A stretch of DNA of 64,000 nt, from contig JAFDWU010000001.1 of NCBI GenBank assembly GCA_018268315.1, forward strand, positions 163,280-227,279, read 5' to 3'. A program made the position numbers and the translations under genes. The notes under the pieces are model-generated. The model was not told the DNA's origin, did not search any database, and saw only the letters and a program-made list of their open reading frames with translations. This DNA comes from Armatimonadota bacterium. GTDB lineage: Bacteria; Armatimonadota; Fimbriimonadia; Fimbriimonadales; Fimbriimonadaceae. This document shows, piece after piece, positions 1 to 8,690 of the stretch; position 1 is the first letter of the stretch, and every line of letters starts with the position of its first letter.

Positions 1-422
1 AAGATGTGCTTTGTGGCGCCAAGAATCAGTTGATAGATTGGCCTGGATTTTTCGGCAACATGGACAACCCTCTCCATGTCGGATCCAGCTGAATCAAGCA
101 ACTCTTGTCCGGCTTCCTGAAAGTGCTTGATTACCGCCTCTCTGTTCTGAAATTCAGCAGGGGCCCTTAGCCACTCTTTGCCAAACTCCCAAGGCCACGG
201 ACCAGGATTCTCTTCGCGGCACCAAGACGCCAGCCATCGGTTAAGGACGCCGAGTTCGTAAGCTACATCATAAGCGGTTCGAGTTCCGGACCAGCTCTTG
301 CCCAGACTTTCTTCGCTAAGAGCTTGAAGGTCCTTGACAAACTCTTCGCTTGCTGTGTTGAACGAGTCGGTGGCGTAGGTTCGTAAGACCTCGGTCGTTG
401 AACTTGCCGTTGTAGTGTTCAT
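1..422 (-). CDS. DinB-like four-helix protein, 3' part off the window
   Basis: An open frame starts with ATG at 422 and runs off the left edge (about 140 codons seen, no stop). The visible protein is helix-rich with no signal peptide. A Trp/Leu-rich helix around residues 50-70 (YDVAYELGVLNRWLASW) and a later helix ending LILGATKH recall the DinB/YfiT superfamily, whose members use three His residues on a four-helix bundle to bind a metal, often for thiol transferase chemistry. The ligand set cannot be checked because the C-terminus is missing. It lies downstream of tRNA-Thr on the same strand. The family call is inferred from helix pattern only; another small helical-bundle protein is possible. 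Confidence 0.5.
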   Translation of the reverse strand, partial: MNTTTASSTTEVLRTYATDSFNTASEEFVKDLQALSEESLGKSWSGTRTAYDVAYELGVLNRWLASWCREENPGPWPWEFGKEWLRAPAEFQNREAVIKHFQEAGQELLDSAGSDMERVVHVAEKSRPIYQLILGATKHI

Positions 423-526
423 ATCAGCATGTTGGCACAACCACCGTGGAAGGTCCCTTCTGTGGGTTAACCTACGTCGTCGGAACGTTTTGTTACCCGT
501 GTGTCCGGAATGGACAATCAAAATGC
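423..526. other. spacer between tRNA-Thr and the DinB-like gene
   Basis: No gene is seen. The part next to the tRNA (490-526) holds a hairpin element that also occurs beside the initiator tRNA at 34905-34940. Confidence 0.5.
490..526. repeat. tRNA-adjacent hairpin element, copy 1
   Basis: Immediately 3' of tRNA-Thr (minus strand) is TTGTTACCCGTGTGTCCG, followed by a short loop and GGACAA. The TGTCC/GGACA arms form an inverted repeat. The same block, with about three quarters identity, lies immediately 3' of tRNA-fMet at 34905-34940. There is no U-run on the distal side, so a standard intrinsic terminator is not obvious. It could be a mobile-element end or a tRNA 3' processing signal. Confidence 0.6.
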
Positions 527-601
<75 letters not shown>

Positions 602-728
602 CCGGTTTCCAGACCCCCATGGGCGGGAGCCTGCGCGAAGGAGAATATACCCGCTGGACCCGCGCAATCTTGGGATTGGTTCGAGTATCATTTCTCTTCG
701 CTGCCCAACTGGGGCACGGGGATACGTC

Positions 729-998
729 ATGGCGAATATCTGTCAGGTTAGTGGAAAGAAAACGAACAACGCGAAGCACATTCGCAACCGGCACTCTCAG
801 GGCTGGAAATATAAGGCTCCTAAGAAGAACCGAACGCAGCTTCCGAACCTGCAAATCGTGCGCGTAAAGACCCCTCACGGCGTGGTTACCCTCAAGGTGG
901 CTACCTCCGTGCTCAAGAGCCCGAAATTTGCTGCGGTCCTTTGCGGACTCAAGCCGATGCCGAAGTCCTGGGCGAAGAAGCCGTCTTATAACCTTTAA
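729..998 (+). CDS. rpmB: 50S ribosomal protein L28
   Basis: The 89-residue basic protein opens MANICQVSGKK and continues with the R-N-R-H and K-x-N-x-Q segments typical of L28, a component of the large ribosomal subunit. Length fits the long form of the family. The classical zinc-binding Cys pairs are absent, as in the C-minus L28 type. A purine-rich GGGGA lies about 7 bases before the ATG. Its stop overlaps tail-to-tail by a few bases with the HDOD gene on the opposite strand. Confidence 0.96.
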   Translation: MANICQVSGKKTNNAKHIRNRHSQGWKYKAPKKNRTQLPNLQIVRVKTPHGVVTLKVATSVLKSPKFAAVLCGLKPMPKSWAKKPSYNL

Positions 999-1885
999 GC
1001 GGCCCTACGCGGCTCCATGATTTCGTAAACGTGGCGCGCCACGACTTCAATCGTCGTCTTTTCTTCCTCTTCGGAGAGCCCAACTTCGTGCTTGATGTCC
1101 GTAAGCTCTAACCTCTTGCGCGGCGCAGCGCCGCTCTCAAATCCACACTCTTCCGCCGCCTGATTGGCGTAAGTTAAGCACGCCAGGGGAGCGTAAGCTT
1201 CAGGGGCAAGCCAAGGAGCATCCATCTTCTCGATAACTACCCGGAAGATGTCGGGAAAGCCCCAAGAAGCGACCGTGGCGAGGGTCAACTCGCTCAATGC
1301 CGAGTTATAAATCTCAAGATAAGCGTTCGCAAAGCAGATTTCTCGCTTGTGGGCGTAAACGGCGACGCGGGTGTGGATATCGGGCGCGACGCGGAACATC
1401 AGCGCTTCACCGATATCATGCAGAACGCCTGCGGCAAACAGCTCTTCCGGCGTCCACTCCACTTCCTTCTCATGGTTTTCCAACCACTTTCGGTAGAGGA
1501 AGGCGCTATAGGTGCCTACGAACAGCGAGTGGCGGGCAAAACGCTCGGTGTTGAACATCATTCCGTTACCGAGTCCAGCCGTCATTGATTGCAGCGCAAG
1601 CGAAGCCGCAATGCTGCGGATTGAGCCAGAGCCAAGATGCATAATCGCCGCCCGGATGGTGGTGATATTCCCCGAAGCGCGCGTTTCGGCAAGCCTCGTA
1701 GCCGACCGAATGACCATGGCGGTAAGCGCAGGATCGGCGGCTACCGTCTTTTCAAATCGCTTGAGGTCCGTTCCGTCCTCGTCGATCTCGTTAAGCAAGC
1801 GCATGGCGCAATGCTTGAGGTGCGGCAACGCAGTGGAGCGCTGAAACAGCAGGCGAAGAGTTTCGGTGTCGTAGGCGTATGTCAC
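995..1885 (-). CDS. HDOD-domain signalling protein 1
   Basis: This 296-residue cytoplasmic protein is an HDOD domain over nearly its full length. The DPALTAMVIRSA block (51-62) and the degenerate HD motif LHDIGE (155-160) are diagnostic. HDOD proteins resemble HD phosphohydrolases but usually lack catalytic residues and act as scaffolds in stress, cell-cycle or motility signalling. No receiver, GGDEF or other partner domain is attached. It lies 5 bases downstream of a paralog on the same strand, so the two are probably co-transcribed. Function beyond the family is not known. Confidence 0.9.
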   Translation of the reverse strand: MTYAYDTETLRLLFQRSTALPHLKHCAMRLLNEIDEDGTDLKRFEKTVAADPALTAMVIRSATRLAETRASGNITTIRAAIMHLGSGSIRSIAASLALQSMTAGLGNGMMFNTERFARHSLFVGTYSAFLYRKWLENHEKEVEWTPEELFAAGVLHDIGEALMFRVAPDIHTRVAVYAHKREICFANAYLEIYNSALSELTLATVASWGFPDIFRVVIEKMDAPWLAPEAYAPLACLTYANQAAEECGFESGAAPRKRLELTDIKHEVGLSEEEEKTTIEVVARHVYEIMEPRRAA

Positions 1886-1890
1886 AACTT

Positions 1891-2784
1891 TTATGCCGCG
1901 TTGGCAGGAACGTAAGCGGCAGTGTGCCGAGAGACCAGCATGACGATTTCAGGCACGTCCTCTTCAGGAAGTCCCACCAGTTCAGCAACCGGCTCATTGC
2001 CGATTCTTTCGACTCTCCAACCTTCCAGGGCATGATCGTTCAGGTTTGCAATCTCATCCGCAAAATTGACGCAAGAGTACGCAATAGCTTCCTGGGTTTC
2101 GAACGGCTTCTCGTAATTCAAGATGAACTCGCGGAACATCGGCGGTAAACCCCAAGTTTCGCAAGCGAAGCCGGCAAGCTCGGTTATCGGCTTCTCGTAG
2201 ATTGTAAAGAACGCATCTTGGAACGGAATCTGTTCATTCTTTGAGAAGTCAGCAACCCGCTCAAAGGTGGCAAGGTCGACCGAGGCTAACAGGCCAACGC
2301 CCAAATCGTGGAGAACGCCGGCGGCGAAGACTTCGTCTCGACCCCACTTGCTTTGGAATGGTTCCTTCGCGAACTTGCATGCGTACAGATAGCGCGCAAA
2401 GAAGCCGACGAAGAGCGAATGCTTGGCAAACCGGGAGCGATCAAAGGAACTGCCGGCTGCAGTGTTTGCCATCAGGGCCTGAACGCCGAGAGAGACAGCA
2501 ACCGCTTGCACGGACCGAAAACCTAAGCGAGTGACCGCGCCGCGAACAGTGGTGATATCGCCGCTTCCGCCGTAAAGCGCGGATGAGGCTGCGCGGAGGA
2601 CCGCTGCAGTTAAAGCAGGGTCGCCGATAATGATTCGTTCAACTTCCGCGCCGGTAGCGTTATCGTCATCCAGAAGTTGGATAAGCCGAATGGCAGCGCC
2701 GGGAAGCTGCGGCAAAGTTGAAGCAGTCGCGAAAAGACCAGCCAACTGTTGGTACGTCTTCGTAGGTCCAGAATGCAAGCTCAC
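1891..2784 (-). CDS. HDOD-domain signalling protein 2
   Basis: This 297-residue paralog of the downstream HDOD gene shares the same layout: a helical N-terminus, GDPALTAAVLRAASS at about 55-69, KHSLFVGFFARYLY at about 121-134, and LHDLG at 158-162. No extra domain or membrane segment is present. The two are clearly related but well diverged, so the duplication is not recent. It precedes HDOD 1 in a two-gene unit and lies downstream of hspR on the same strand with a 65-base gap. Confidence 0.9.
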   Translation of the reverse strand: MSLHSGPTKTYQQLAGLFATASTLPQLPGAAIRLIQLLDDDNATGAEVERIIIGDPALTAAVLRAASSALYGGSGDITTVRGAVTRLGFRSVQAVAVSLGVQALMANTAAGSSFDRSRFAKHSLFVGFFARYLYACKFAKEPFQSKWGRDEVFAAGVLHDLGVGLLASVDLATFERVADFSKNEQIPFQDAFFTIYEKPITELAGFACETWGLPPMFREFILNYEKPFETQEAIAYSCVNFADEIANLNDHALEGWRVERIGNEPVAELVGLPEEDVPEIVMLVSRHTAAYVPANAA

Positions 2785-2849
2785 GTCTAAGAGTATCGGC
2801 GTGAGCTACCTCAAAGCTGAGGCTCTAGGGATAGTAATTTTGCCGAGTT

Positions 2850-3251
2850 TTAGACGTCGATGGCCTTGGCGCGGAACTTCGGCGTTGGCAGGAGGGATTC
2901 GTCTCGCCGGATCGGGATGTTTGGATTCGTCATGAGCTGCTGGATTCGTTGCTCCGCTTCCTGAACAAACTCCATCATTTGGGCTTCCATCTCCGCCCTT
3001 GCCTGGTCCATTTCATCAAGCAACCTGAGGATAACTTCAACGCCAGCCAGGTTCACGCCTAGTTCTTGGGTGAGGCGCTGAATCTTGCGTACTTTTCGAA
3101 TATCGGCCTCGCTGTACAGGCGGTTCTTTGCGCCAACGCGAGAAGGGATGATGAGCCCCAGGCGCTCATATTGCCTTAGTGTTTGAGGGTGCACGCCCGA
3201 GAGTTGGGCGGCCACGCTAATCATAAAGACGGGTTGATTCTCTTGCCTCAT
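2850..3251 (-). CDS. hspR: HspR-type MerR-family heat-shock repressor
   Basis: The 133-residue protein carries a MerR winged-helix motif near its N-terminus ([20 protein letters not shown], then [11 protein letters not shown]), followed by a coiled-coil helix rich in Glu, Gln and Met. HspR represses chaperone genes through an inverted repeat called HAIR and works with DnaK as co-repressor. Its ATG overlaps the dnaJ stop by 4 bases, the usual dnaJ-hspR order. dnaK and grpE are not next to it. The C-terminal tail is short and lacks any effector domain, as expected for HspR. Confidence 0.9.
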   Translation of the reverse strand: MRQENQPVFMISVAAQLSGVHPQTLRQYERLGLIIPSRVGAKNRLYSEADIRKVRKIQRLTQELGVNLAGVEVILRLLDEMDQARAEMEAQMMEFVQEAEQRIQQLMTNPNIPIRRDESLLPTPKFRAKAIDV

Positions 3252-4177
3252 GAAATCTCCTCGATCTTCCTAAACTCTTCCAGCATCTTCCTTTGCACCT
3301 GCGACAGCTTCTTGGGAACAGTGATCTTGATCTTAGCCATCAAGTCGCCACGGCCGCGATTCAGCCGCGATATTCCCTGCCCCGCCAGCCGGAACACTTG
3401 CCCGCTTTGCGCTCCCTCGGGAATCTTCATTTTTAGGGAGCCGCGGAGGGTGGGCACACGGATCTCGCCGCCGAGAGCCGCGGTAGTGAATGGCACGTCC
3501 ACTTCGACTTCCAGGTGATCTTCGACCGGTTTGAATTGCGAATGCTTAGCCCACTTCACGACCACATAGAGGTCCCCAGCTTTGCCATTAATGCCCGCCA
3601 CACCCTTGCCAGGAGCGCGCAGCTTTTTGCCATCGCTGATACCGGCAGGGATCGTTATCTCCACCTTTTTGGTGGTAGGAACGGTGCTGATACCGCCTTG
3701 CATACGCACTTGATCCATGGTCTGATAAGTCAGGGTGCGCTTAGTGCCGGAGTCGATTTCTTCGAGCGGGATTTCGACGGCCTTCTCAACATCCTTCGGC
3801 TCGCCCGCCATCATGTCGTCGAAATTGAATCCAGGTCCCTTGCGGCCTCCGCTGAAGAGCTGCTCAAAGATGCTTTCAAAGCCGCCGCCGCCGAAGTCAA
3901 AGTGGGCGCCCATGTTGGGATCCATGCCTCCGCCGCCGGTTTGAGCATGCTGCATGGCTTCCCAATTGCCGCCAAATTGATCGTAAAGCTTGCGCTTTTC
4001 GGGATCACTAAGCACGGAGTGCGCCTCTCCGATTTCTTTGAACCGCGCTTCGGCGGTCTTATCGTTCGGGTTTACGTCTGGATGGAACTTGCGCGCAAGC
4101 CGCCGATAGGCGGCTTTGATCTCCTTTTCATCCGCGTTGCGTGGCACGCCCAATATATCGTAGTAGTTCTTCGCCAT
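3248..4177 (-). CDS. dnaJ: DnaJ-type co-chaperone without zinc finger (CbpA/DnaJ2 class)
   Basis: The chosen ATG at 4177 opens [15 protein letters not shown]. An upstream in-frame ATG at 4210 would add 11 residues unlike any J domain. The J domain occupies residues 1-70 with HPD at 32-34, followed by a Gly/Phe-rich linker (about 70-125) and two C-terminal beta domains. The CxxCxGxG zinc repeats are missing, so it is a type II (CbpA-like) Hsp40 of 309 residues. It delivers clients to DnaK and stimulates its ATPase. The stop overlaps hspR by 4 bases. A TCAAG-containing half-site resembling HAIR (ACTCAAG, 4189-4195) lies just upstream of the start. Confidence 0.92.
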   Translation of the reverse strand: MAKNYYDILGVPRNADEKEIKAAYRRLARKFHPDVNPNDKTAEARFKEIGEAHSVLSDPEKRKLYDQFGGNWEAMQHAQTGGGGMDPNMGAHFDFGGGGFESIFEQLFSGGRKGPGFNFDDMMAGEPKDVEKAVEIPLEEIDSGTKRTLTYQTMDQVRMQGGISTVPTTKKVEITIPAGISDGKKLRAPGKGVAGINGKAGDLYVVVKWAKHSQFKPVEDHLEVEVDVPFTTAALGGEIRVPTLRGSLKMKIPEGAQSGQVFRLAGQGISRLNRGRGDLMAKIKITVPKKLSQVQRKMLEEFRKIEEIS

Positions 4178-4188
4178 AACAGTGATGG

Positions 4189-4195
4189 ACTCAAG
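4189..4195. promoter_or_regulatory. possible HAIR half-site upstream of dnaJ
   Basis: ACTCAAG is one arm of the HspR operator (CTTGAGT-N7-ACTCAAG). It lies 12 bases before the dnaJ ATG. The second arm is not recognisable, so this may be coincidence. Confidence 0.2.
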
Positions 4196-4317
4196 TCTAT
4201 GATACTGCAACGCTCAGGTCTAGGTCTAAGTTCCCTTGTTGGAGCCGCTGAGCAGCTGGATGAAAGTCGCAACAAAATCCCTAAAGGTGGCACCGCAATA
4301 ATGCCGAGAATAGGAGT

Positions 4318-5169
4318 GTGGACCTTGAGAGCATATCGCTATTAATATCGCGAAGCGAGAACCTGCCTACGTTGCCCAAGGTCGTCAATACCATCGTCGA
4401 GCTTGCCGAGGACCCCAATTCAAGCACGAAAGATTTCGAGCGGGTGATGTCCACCGACGCTGCGATTACTGCCAAGGTGCTTAAGGTTGCGAGTTCACCC
4501 TATTACGGGATGAGGCAAATCAATTCAGTCAGCCAAGCGGTGGGTGTTCTTGGGATGAAGACCGTTAAATCGCTTGTGATTGGCGCGGGTTTCCATGCGC
4601 TGATGGAGGGCAAGGAAACGAGTCGTCTTTTCTCCAAAGAAAAGTTGTGGAGCCACAGCCTTGCAACCGGCCTTGCCTCGCGAGTTATCGCGAAGCTCAA
4701 GAAACCTGGTCACGCGGAGGAAATGTACTGCGCGGGCATGCTCCACGATATTGGCTTGCTCGTTTTGGACCGATTTGCACCGGCTCAGCTTGATCTTGCG
4801 ATCAAGATGGCGGAAGAAGAAGGATTTAGTCTTTGGCAAGCCGAGACTCTGCTCTTTGACTTTACTCACTGCGCGGTTGGCGCGCTCCTTGCTGAGAAAT
4901 GGAAGCTCGCCGACGTCTTGACCGCCGTTATACGGCATCACCACGACCAACGTCCAAGCACGGAATACTCTTTTGAAGTCGCCATTGTTTCTCTAGCAAA
5001 CACCATGGCGCATCGCGCAGGCTTCACGAACTGCACGCCCCACCAGACACCCGAATATGACGAAGCGGTTTGCGAGACGGTTGGCCTGCCTATGGAACAG
5101 CTCGAGGTTATCGAGGACGTGGTGAAGCAGGAAGTGTTTAAGGCCGGCGAAACGTTCGGCTTGAAATAG
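4318..5169 (+). CDS. HDOD-domain signalling protein 3
   Basis: Third HDOD protein of the region, 283 residues. ENLPTLPKVV (about 14-23) is the canonical HDOD opening, followed by VLKVASSPYYG and the degenerate HD motif LHDIG (142-146). The GTG at 4318 is preceded by AGGAG but with only about one base of spacing, so the start is uncertain. No better in-frame start is visible before the domain. It diverges from dnaJ, with about 140 bases between the two starts, and is followed by the BMP transporter operon. Confidence 0.88.
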   Translation: MDLESISLLISRSENLPTLPKVVNTIVELAEDPNSSTKDFERVMSTDAAITAKVLKVASSPYYGMRQINSVSQAVGVLGMKTVKSLVIGAGFHALMEGKETSRLFSKEKLWSHSLATGLASRVIAKLKKPGHAEEMYCAGMLHDIGLLVLDRFAPAQLDLAIKMAEEEGFSLWQAETLLFDFTHCAVGALLAEKWKLADVLTAVIRHHHDQRPSTEYSFEVAIVSLANTMAHRAGFTNCTPHQTPEYDEAVCETVGLPMEQLEVIEDVVKQEVFKAGETFGLK

Positions 5170-5220
5170 CCCCCGCTGCGCGGCGCGATTTTTGTCACAC
5201 AAAGGTCGTATAGTTATCCT

Positions 5221-6243
5221 ATGAAAAATACGGTAATGACCTTCTTGGTCAGCGCCCTTGCATTTTGCGTTATCGGCTGTACGGGCGGCACCGACGCGGC
5301 CCCGAAAACGGCTTCAAATCAGCCTGCAGACCAGAAGCCTGCCAGCGGAGGATTTAAGGTGGCACTGATCACCCCAGGCCCGGTTAGCGACTCCGGCTGG
5401 AACGCGCTTGCCTATGATGGCTTAATGGCGATTCAGAAAGGGCTTGGCGCGGAAGTTAAGAACGACGACGCCACCGGCACCAAGATTAAGGACTCGATGA
5501 GGTCTTACGCCCAAGATGGCTACAACCTGGTGATCGGACACGGATTTGAATACAACGATCCTGAAGCGGAAGTTGCCGCCAACTTCCCCAAGACAGTATT
5601 TGTCTCCAGCTCTGGCGGAAAGACAGGCGCAAACTTTGGCGCGTTCCGGTTTGCGCTTGAACAGGGCTTCTATCTTGCGGGCGCGCTAGCCGCGGAAATG
5701 AGCAAGACGGGCAAGATCGCGATGATCGGCGGACCGAAGGTTCCCAGCATCGAAAGCACCTTCAACGCCTTTAGAGCGGGCGCGATGGCCGAAAAGAAAG
5801 GCATCCAAGTTTTCGAAGAGTTCACCGGCAAGGATAGCGACATCCAGGCCGCCAAGCAGCTTACGGAAGCTCAGCTTGCTAAGGGAGCGGACGTTGTTAT
5901 CCACCAGGCTAACGCGGCTGCCCAGGGCGTGTTCGATGCCTGCAAGGAAAAGAACGTTTGGGCGCTTGGCGCGAATCTGAACCAGAATGACAACGCCAGC
6001 GGCGTGGTCATTGCATCGGCAGTCATCGTGGCGCAGCCGGCATTTCTTGAGCTTGCGAAGGCAGTTAAGGCAGGGACCTACAAGGGCGAGATTACGACGG
6101 TCGGCATGGACAAAGGAGCGATCGACTTCATCGTGAACCCGAAGTTGCAGGCTAAGATTCCAGCCGACGTGCTTAAGAAGCTTGAAGACATGAAGGCGAA
6201 GATCAAGTCTGGCGCCTTGTCCGTTCCAATGGATAAGTTCTAG
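5221..6243 (+). CDS. BMP-family substrate-binding lipoprotein
   Basis: A lipoprotein signal peptide ends at VIGC (Cys20), then a Thr/Ala/Pro linker leads to a periplasmic binding fold of the basic membrane protein (BMP/Med) family. Typical segments are ALITPGPVSDSGWNALAYDGL, IGHGFEYNDPEAEVAANFP and FVSSSGGKTGANFG. BMP proteins usually bind purine nucleosides; some related proteins bind other small ligands. At 340 residues the length is normal. It starts an operon with an ATPase 6 bases downstream and two permeases. No clear Shine-Dalgarno precedes the ATG. Confidence 0.9.
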   Translation: MKNTVMTFLVSALAFCVIGCTGGTDAAPKTASNQPADQKPASGGFKVALITPGPVSDSGWNALAYDGLMAIQKGLGAEVKNDDATGTKIKDSMRSYAQDGYNLVIGHGFEYNDPEAEVAANFPKTVFVSSSGGKTGANFGAFRFALEQGFYLAGALAAEMSKTGKIAMIGGPKVPSIESTFNAFRAGAMAEKKGIQVFEEFTGKDSDIQAAKQLTEAQLAKGADVVIHQANAAAQGVFDACKEKNVWALGANLNQNDNASGVVIASAVIVAQPAFLELAKAVKAGTYKGEITTVGMDKGAIDFIVNPKLQAKIPADVLKKLEDMKAKIKSGALSVPMDKF

Positions 6244-6249
6244 CGCTCA

Positions 6250-7677
6250 ATGAATCTGCTTGAGGCCCGCACGCTTAGTAAGGCTTACGGGCCCGTGCAG
6301 GCGCTCGACGATGTAAGCGTTACCTTCGAGCGGGGCCAAATTCATGCCGTTCTCGGCGAGAATGGAGCGGGGAAATCGACCCTCATGGGCGTGCTTTCCG
6401 GCTTTGTGACGCCCGATTCGGGCGAAGTCCTAACCGATGGCAAGCCGCTTCGCCTTGGCGACCCTTCTGCTTGCCTAGCGGCGGGCATTGAGATAGTCCA
6501 TCAGCACTTCATGCTGGTGCCTGAGTTCACAGTCGCCGAGAACCTGGCCCTTCACACCCGCCCCCAGCTTCTTTCCGTTTTTGATCCTGCTCAGAGGGTG
6601 GCGAAGGCTTGCGAGTGGGCCAAGCAGCTCGGCTGGCCCCTAGACCTCGAGGCGAAGGTGCGTTCCCTGCCGGTCGGCGCGCGGCAGCGGCTAGAGGTGT
6701 TGAAGGCGCTCATCACGGAGTGCGACTTCTTAATCCTGGATGAGCCAACGGCGGTGCTATCGCCTCAAGAAGTGGAGGATCTCTTCTCTGCCCTGCGCAT
6801 CCTGCGCGACGGCGGTAAGGGCATCATCCTCATCGCTCACAAGCTCCGGGAAATCCTTGCGGTGGCAGAGCGCGCCACCGTTATGCGGCGCGGAAAGAAG
6901 GTCGCTGAGACATCGATTGCCGACACCAACGAAGAGCAGCTGGTTGAGTGGATGGTGGGCGAAGCAGTCGCTCCTTCCATGGTCGGCGAATGGACCACAA
7001 ACGAGGAGTCGGTGCTGAAGGTTTCGAACCTGCAAGTTGCAGGAGATCGAGGCGAGAACTCGGTGAATGGGCTTAGCTTCGAGGTGCGCCGCGGGGAGAT
7101 TCTTGGCTTTGGCGGCGTTGATGGCAACGGCCAACTTGAGCTGGCGGAGGCGGTGGTGGGCATTCGAAAGGCACGCGGCGGTGAGGTCTCACGGCCTGCG
7201 ACCGATGAGATTGCCTACGTGCCCCAAGACCGGCGTCACGCGGGCCTCGCCCTGTCCATGTCTATCGAGGAGAATTTCATGGTGGCGGGTCAGTTCCGTC
7301 GGGAGCTTTGGAGCTTGGGCCTCATCCGCTGGGGCAAAGCGCGGGAATGGATAAACGGGCTGGTGCAAAGATTTGAAATCAAGGTCGGGAGTCTTCGGCT
7401 TCCGGTAAGCAGCCTTAGCGGCGGGAACCAGCAGAAGATTGTTGTGTCCCGCAGTCTGAACTCGAACACGCGGCTGCTAGTTGCTTGCAATCCGACCCGC
7501 GGGCTGGATGTGAAGGCTTCGATGAACGTATGGCAGTCGATTCTGCAAGCCGCCGAAGGCGGTGCGGCGGTCGTGCTCATAACCGCCGATCTGGATGAGC
7601 TGGCGGCGCTGTCTCACCGCAAGTTCTTTCTCAATCGCGGCCGACTGGCGGCGACGATTGAGGAGAGTGTGGTTTGA
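6250..7677 (+). CDS. BMP-type importer ATPase, two ABC domains
   Basis: This 475-residue protein holds two tandem nucleotide-binding domains. Domain 1 has Walker A GENGAGKST (36-44) and Walker B FLILDEPTAVLSPQE. Domain 2 has the usual degenerate Walker A region (GVDGNGQ), an intact LSGGNQQK signature and CNPTRGLD instead of a full Walker B acid. This asymmetry is normal for the sugar/nucleoside (CUT2-like) class. It powers uptake of the BMP ligand. The next gene overlaps its stop (TTGA), so translation is probably coupled. Confidence 0.92.
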   Translation: MNLLEARTLSKAYGPVQALDDVSVTFERGQIHAVLGENGAGKSTLMGVLSGFVTPDSGEVLTDGKPLRLGDPSACLAAGIEIVHQHFMLVPEFTVAENLALHTRPQLLSVFDPAQRVAKACEWAKQLGWPLDLEAKVRSLPVGARQRLEVLKALITECDFLILDEPTAVLSPQEVEDLFSALRILRDGGKGIILIAHKLREILAVAERATVMRRGKKVAETSIADTNEEQLVEWMVGEAVAPSMVGEWTTNEESVLKVSNLQVAGDRGENSVNGLSFEVRRGEILGFGGVDGNGQLELAEAVVGIRKARGGEVSRPATDEIAYVPQDRRHAGLALSMSIEENFMVAGQFRRELWSLGLIRWGKAREWINGLVQRFEIKVGSLRLPVSSLSGGNQQKIVVSRSLNSNTRLLVACNPTRGLDVKASMNVWQSILQAAEGGAAVVLITADLDELAALSHRKFFLNRGRLAATIEESVV

Positions 7678-8690
7678 AGCGCTTCCTGATCACCTCGGTG
7701 GTCCTGCTCGCGACGATTTCGCTGGTGTTCGCGATTTTCCAGATGCCGATGTGGCCCTCGCTGCAACTGACCGCGCAGGGCGCATTTGGAGATCGATTCG
7801 GCATCACTCGCACGCTGGTTAAGACGATTCCCTTACTTACCGCGGGCCTGGGAATGGTGATCGCCTGGCGGGCGGGCGCTTACAACATTGGCGGCGAGGG
7901 GCAGTTCATTATCGGCTCGGTGGCGGGCGCGTGGATGGCCAAGACCATGATGTCCCTTGGTTCCGTAGGAGCCGCGGCAAGCTACGCCGTGCTTGCGGTC
8001 TGCGTACTGGGCGGGGCGATGTATGCCGCTCTGGCAGGATGGATTTCTTTCCGACGCGGACTCTCGCCGGTGATCGTGACCATCTTGCTGAATTTCGTGG
8101 CATCCCAGGTGCTGGACTACGCCGTGCGCGGTCCGCTCCAAGAAGACACCCATGCAGTGCCGCTCACGCAAACGCTGCCGCAGTCGATGATGCTGGCGCG
8201 GTTTGATCCTCAGCTTGACCTTCACAGCGGTATCTACATTACGATCGCGGCGATGCTCGCCGCCCAGGTGTTCCTGTTCCGAACGCGTAAAGGGTTTCAG
8301 ATTCGACTGGTTGGCGCGAGCCCGCAGGCGGCGCGCTCGGCGGGACTAAACGAGGTGCGCCTGAAGCTGCTGGCGATGGCGCTTTCAGGCGGGCTGTGCG
8401 GATTGGCGGGTGGCTTGGAGTATCTGGGACTAGCCGGGCAAATTGGGGTTAGCAGTTCCCAAAATTGGGGTTTCCTTGCGATACCGGTCGCGGTGCTTGG
8501 CGGGCTAACCCCGCTTGGATGCGGGCTCAGCGCGCTGTTCTTTGGGTCGCTGTTTGCAGGCTCTCAGCAGCTTGCGCGGTTCTCCAATTCGGGCTCGACC
8601 CTGATCTACGTAATGCAGGGGCTGGCGGTGCTGGCGTTCGTGATGATTGAGGCGCGCAACAAGCGGCTTGAACCGGCGGGGGAGGTGTAA
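7674..8690 (+). CDS. BMP-type importer permease A
   Basis: A 338-residue inner-membrane permease of the BPD_transp_2 fold with multiple hydrophobic helices and the family segment AWRAGAYNIGGEGQFIIG near residue 62. The start is TTG at 7674, overlapping the ATPase stop by 4 bases, with AGGAG about 8 bases upstream. It pairs with the following permease to form the nucleoside-type channel. Its last base is shared with the start of the next gene. Confidence 0.9.
   Translation: MKRFLITSVVLLATISLVFAIFQMPMWPSLQLTAQGAFGDRFGITRTLVKTIPLLTAGLGMVIAWRAGAYNIGGEGQFIIGSVAGAWMAKTMMSLGSVGAAASYAVLAVCVLGGAMYAALAGWISFRRGLSPVIVTILLNFVASQVLDYAVRGPLQEDTHAVPLTQTLPQSMMLARFDPQLDLHSGIYITIAAMLAAQVFLFRTRKGFQIRLVGASPQAARSAGLNEVRLKLLAMALSGGLCGLAGGLEYLGLAGQIGVSSSQNWGFLAIPVAVLGGLTPLGCGLSALFFGSLFAGSQQLARFSNSGSTLIYVMQGLAVLAFVMIEARNKRLEPAGEV

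Noticed and set aside
3515-4345. Plus-strand open frame over dnaJ
   Set aside because: Reads across the J-domain gene and has no family features; the minus strand is clearly coding.
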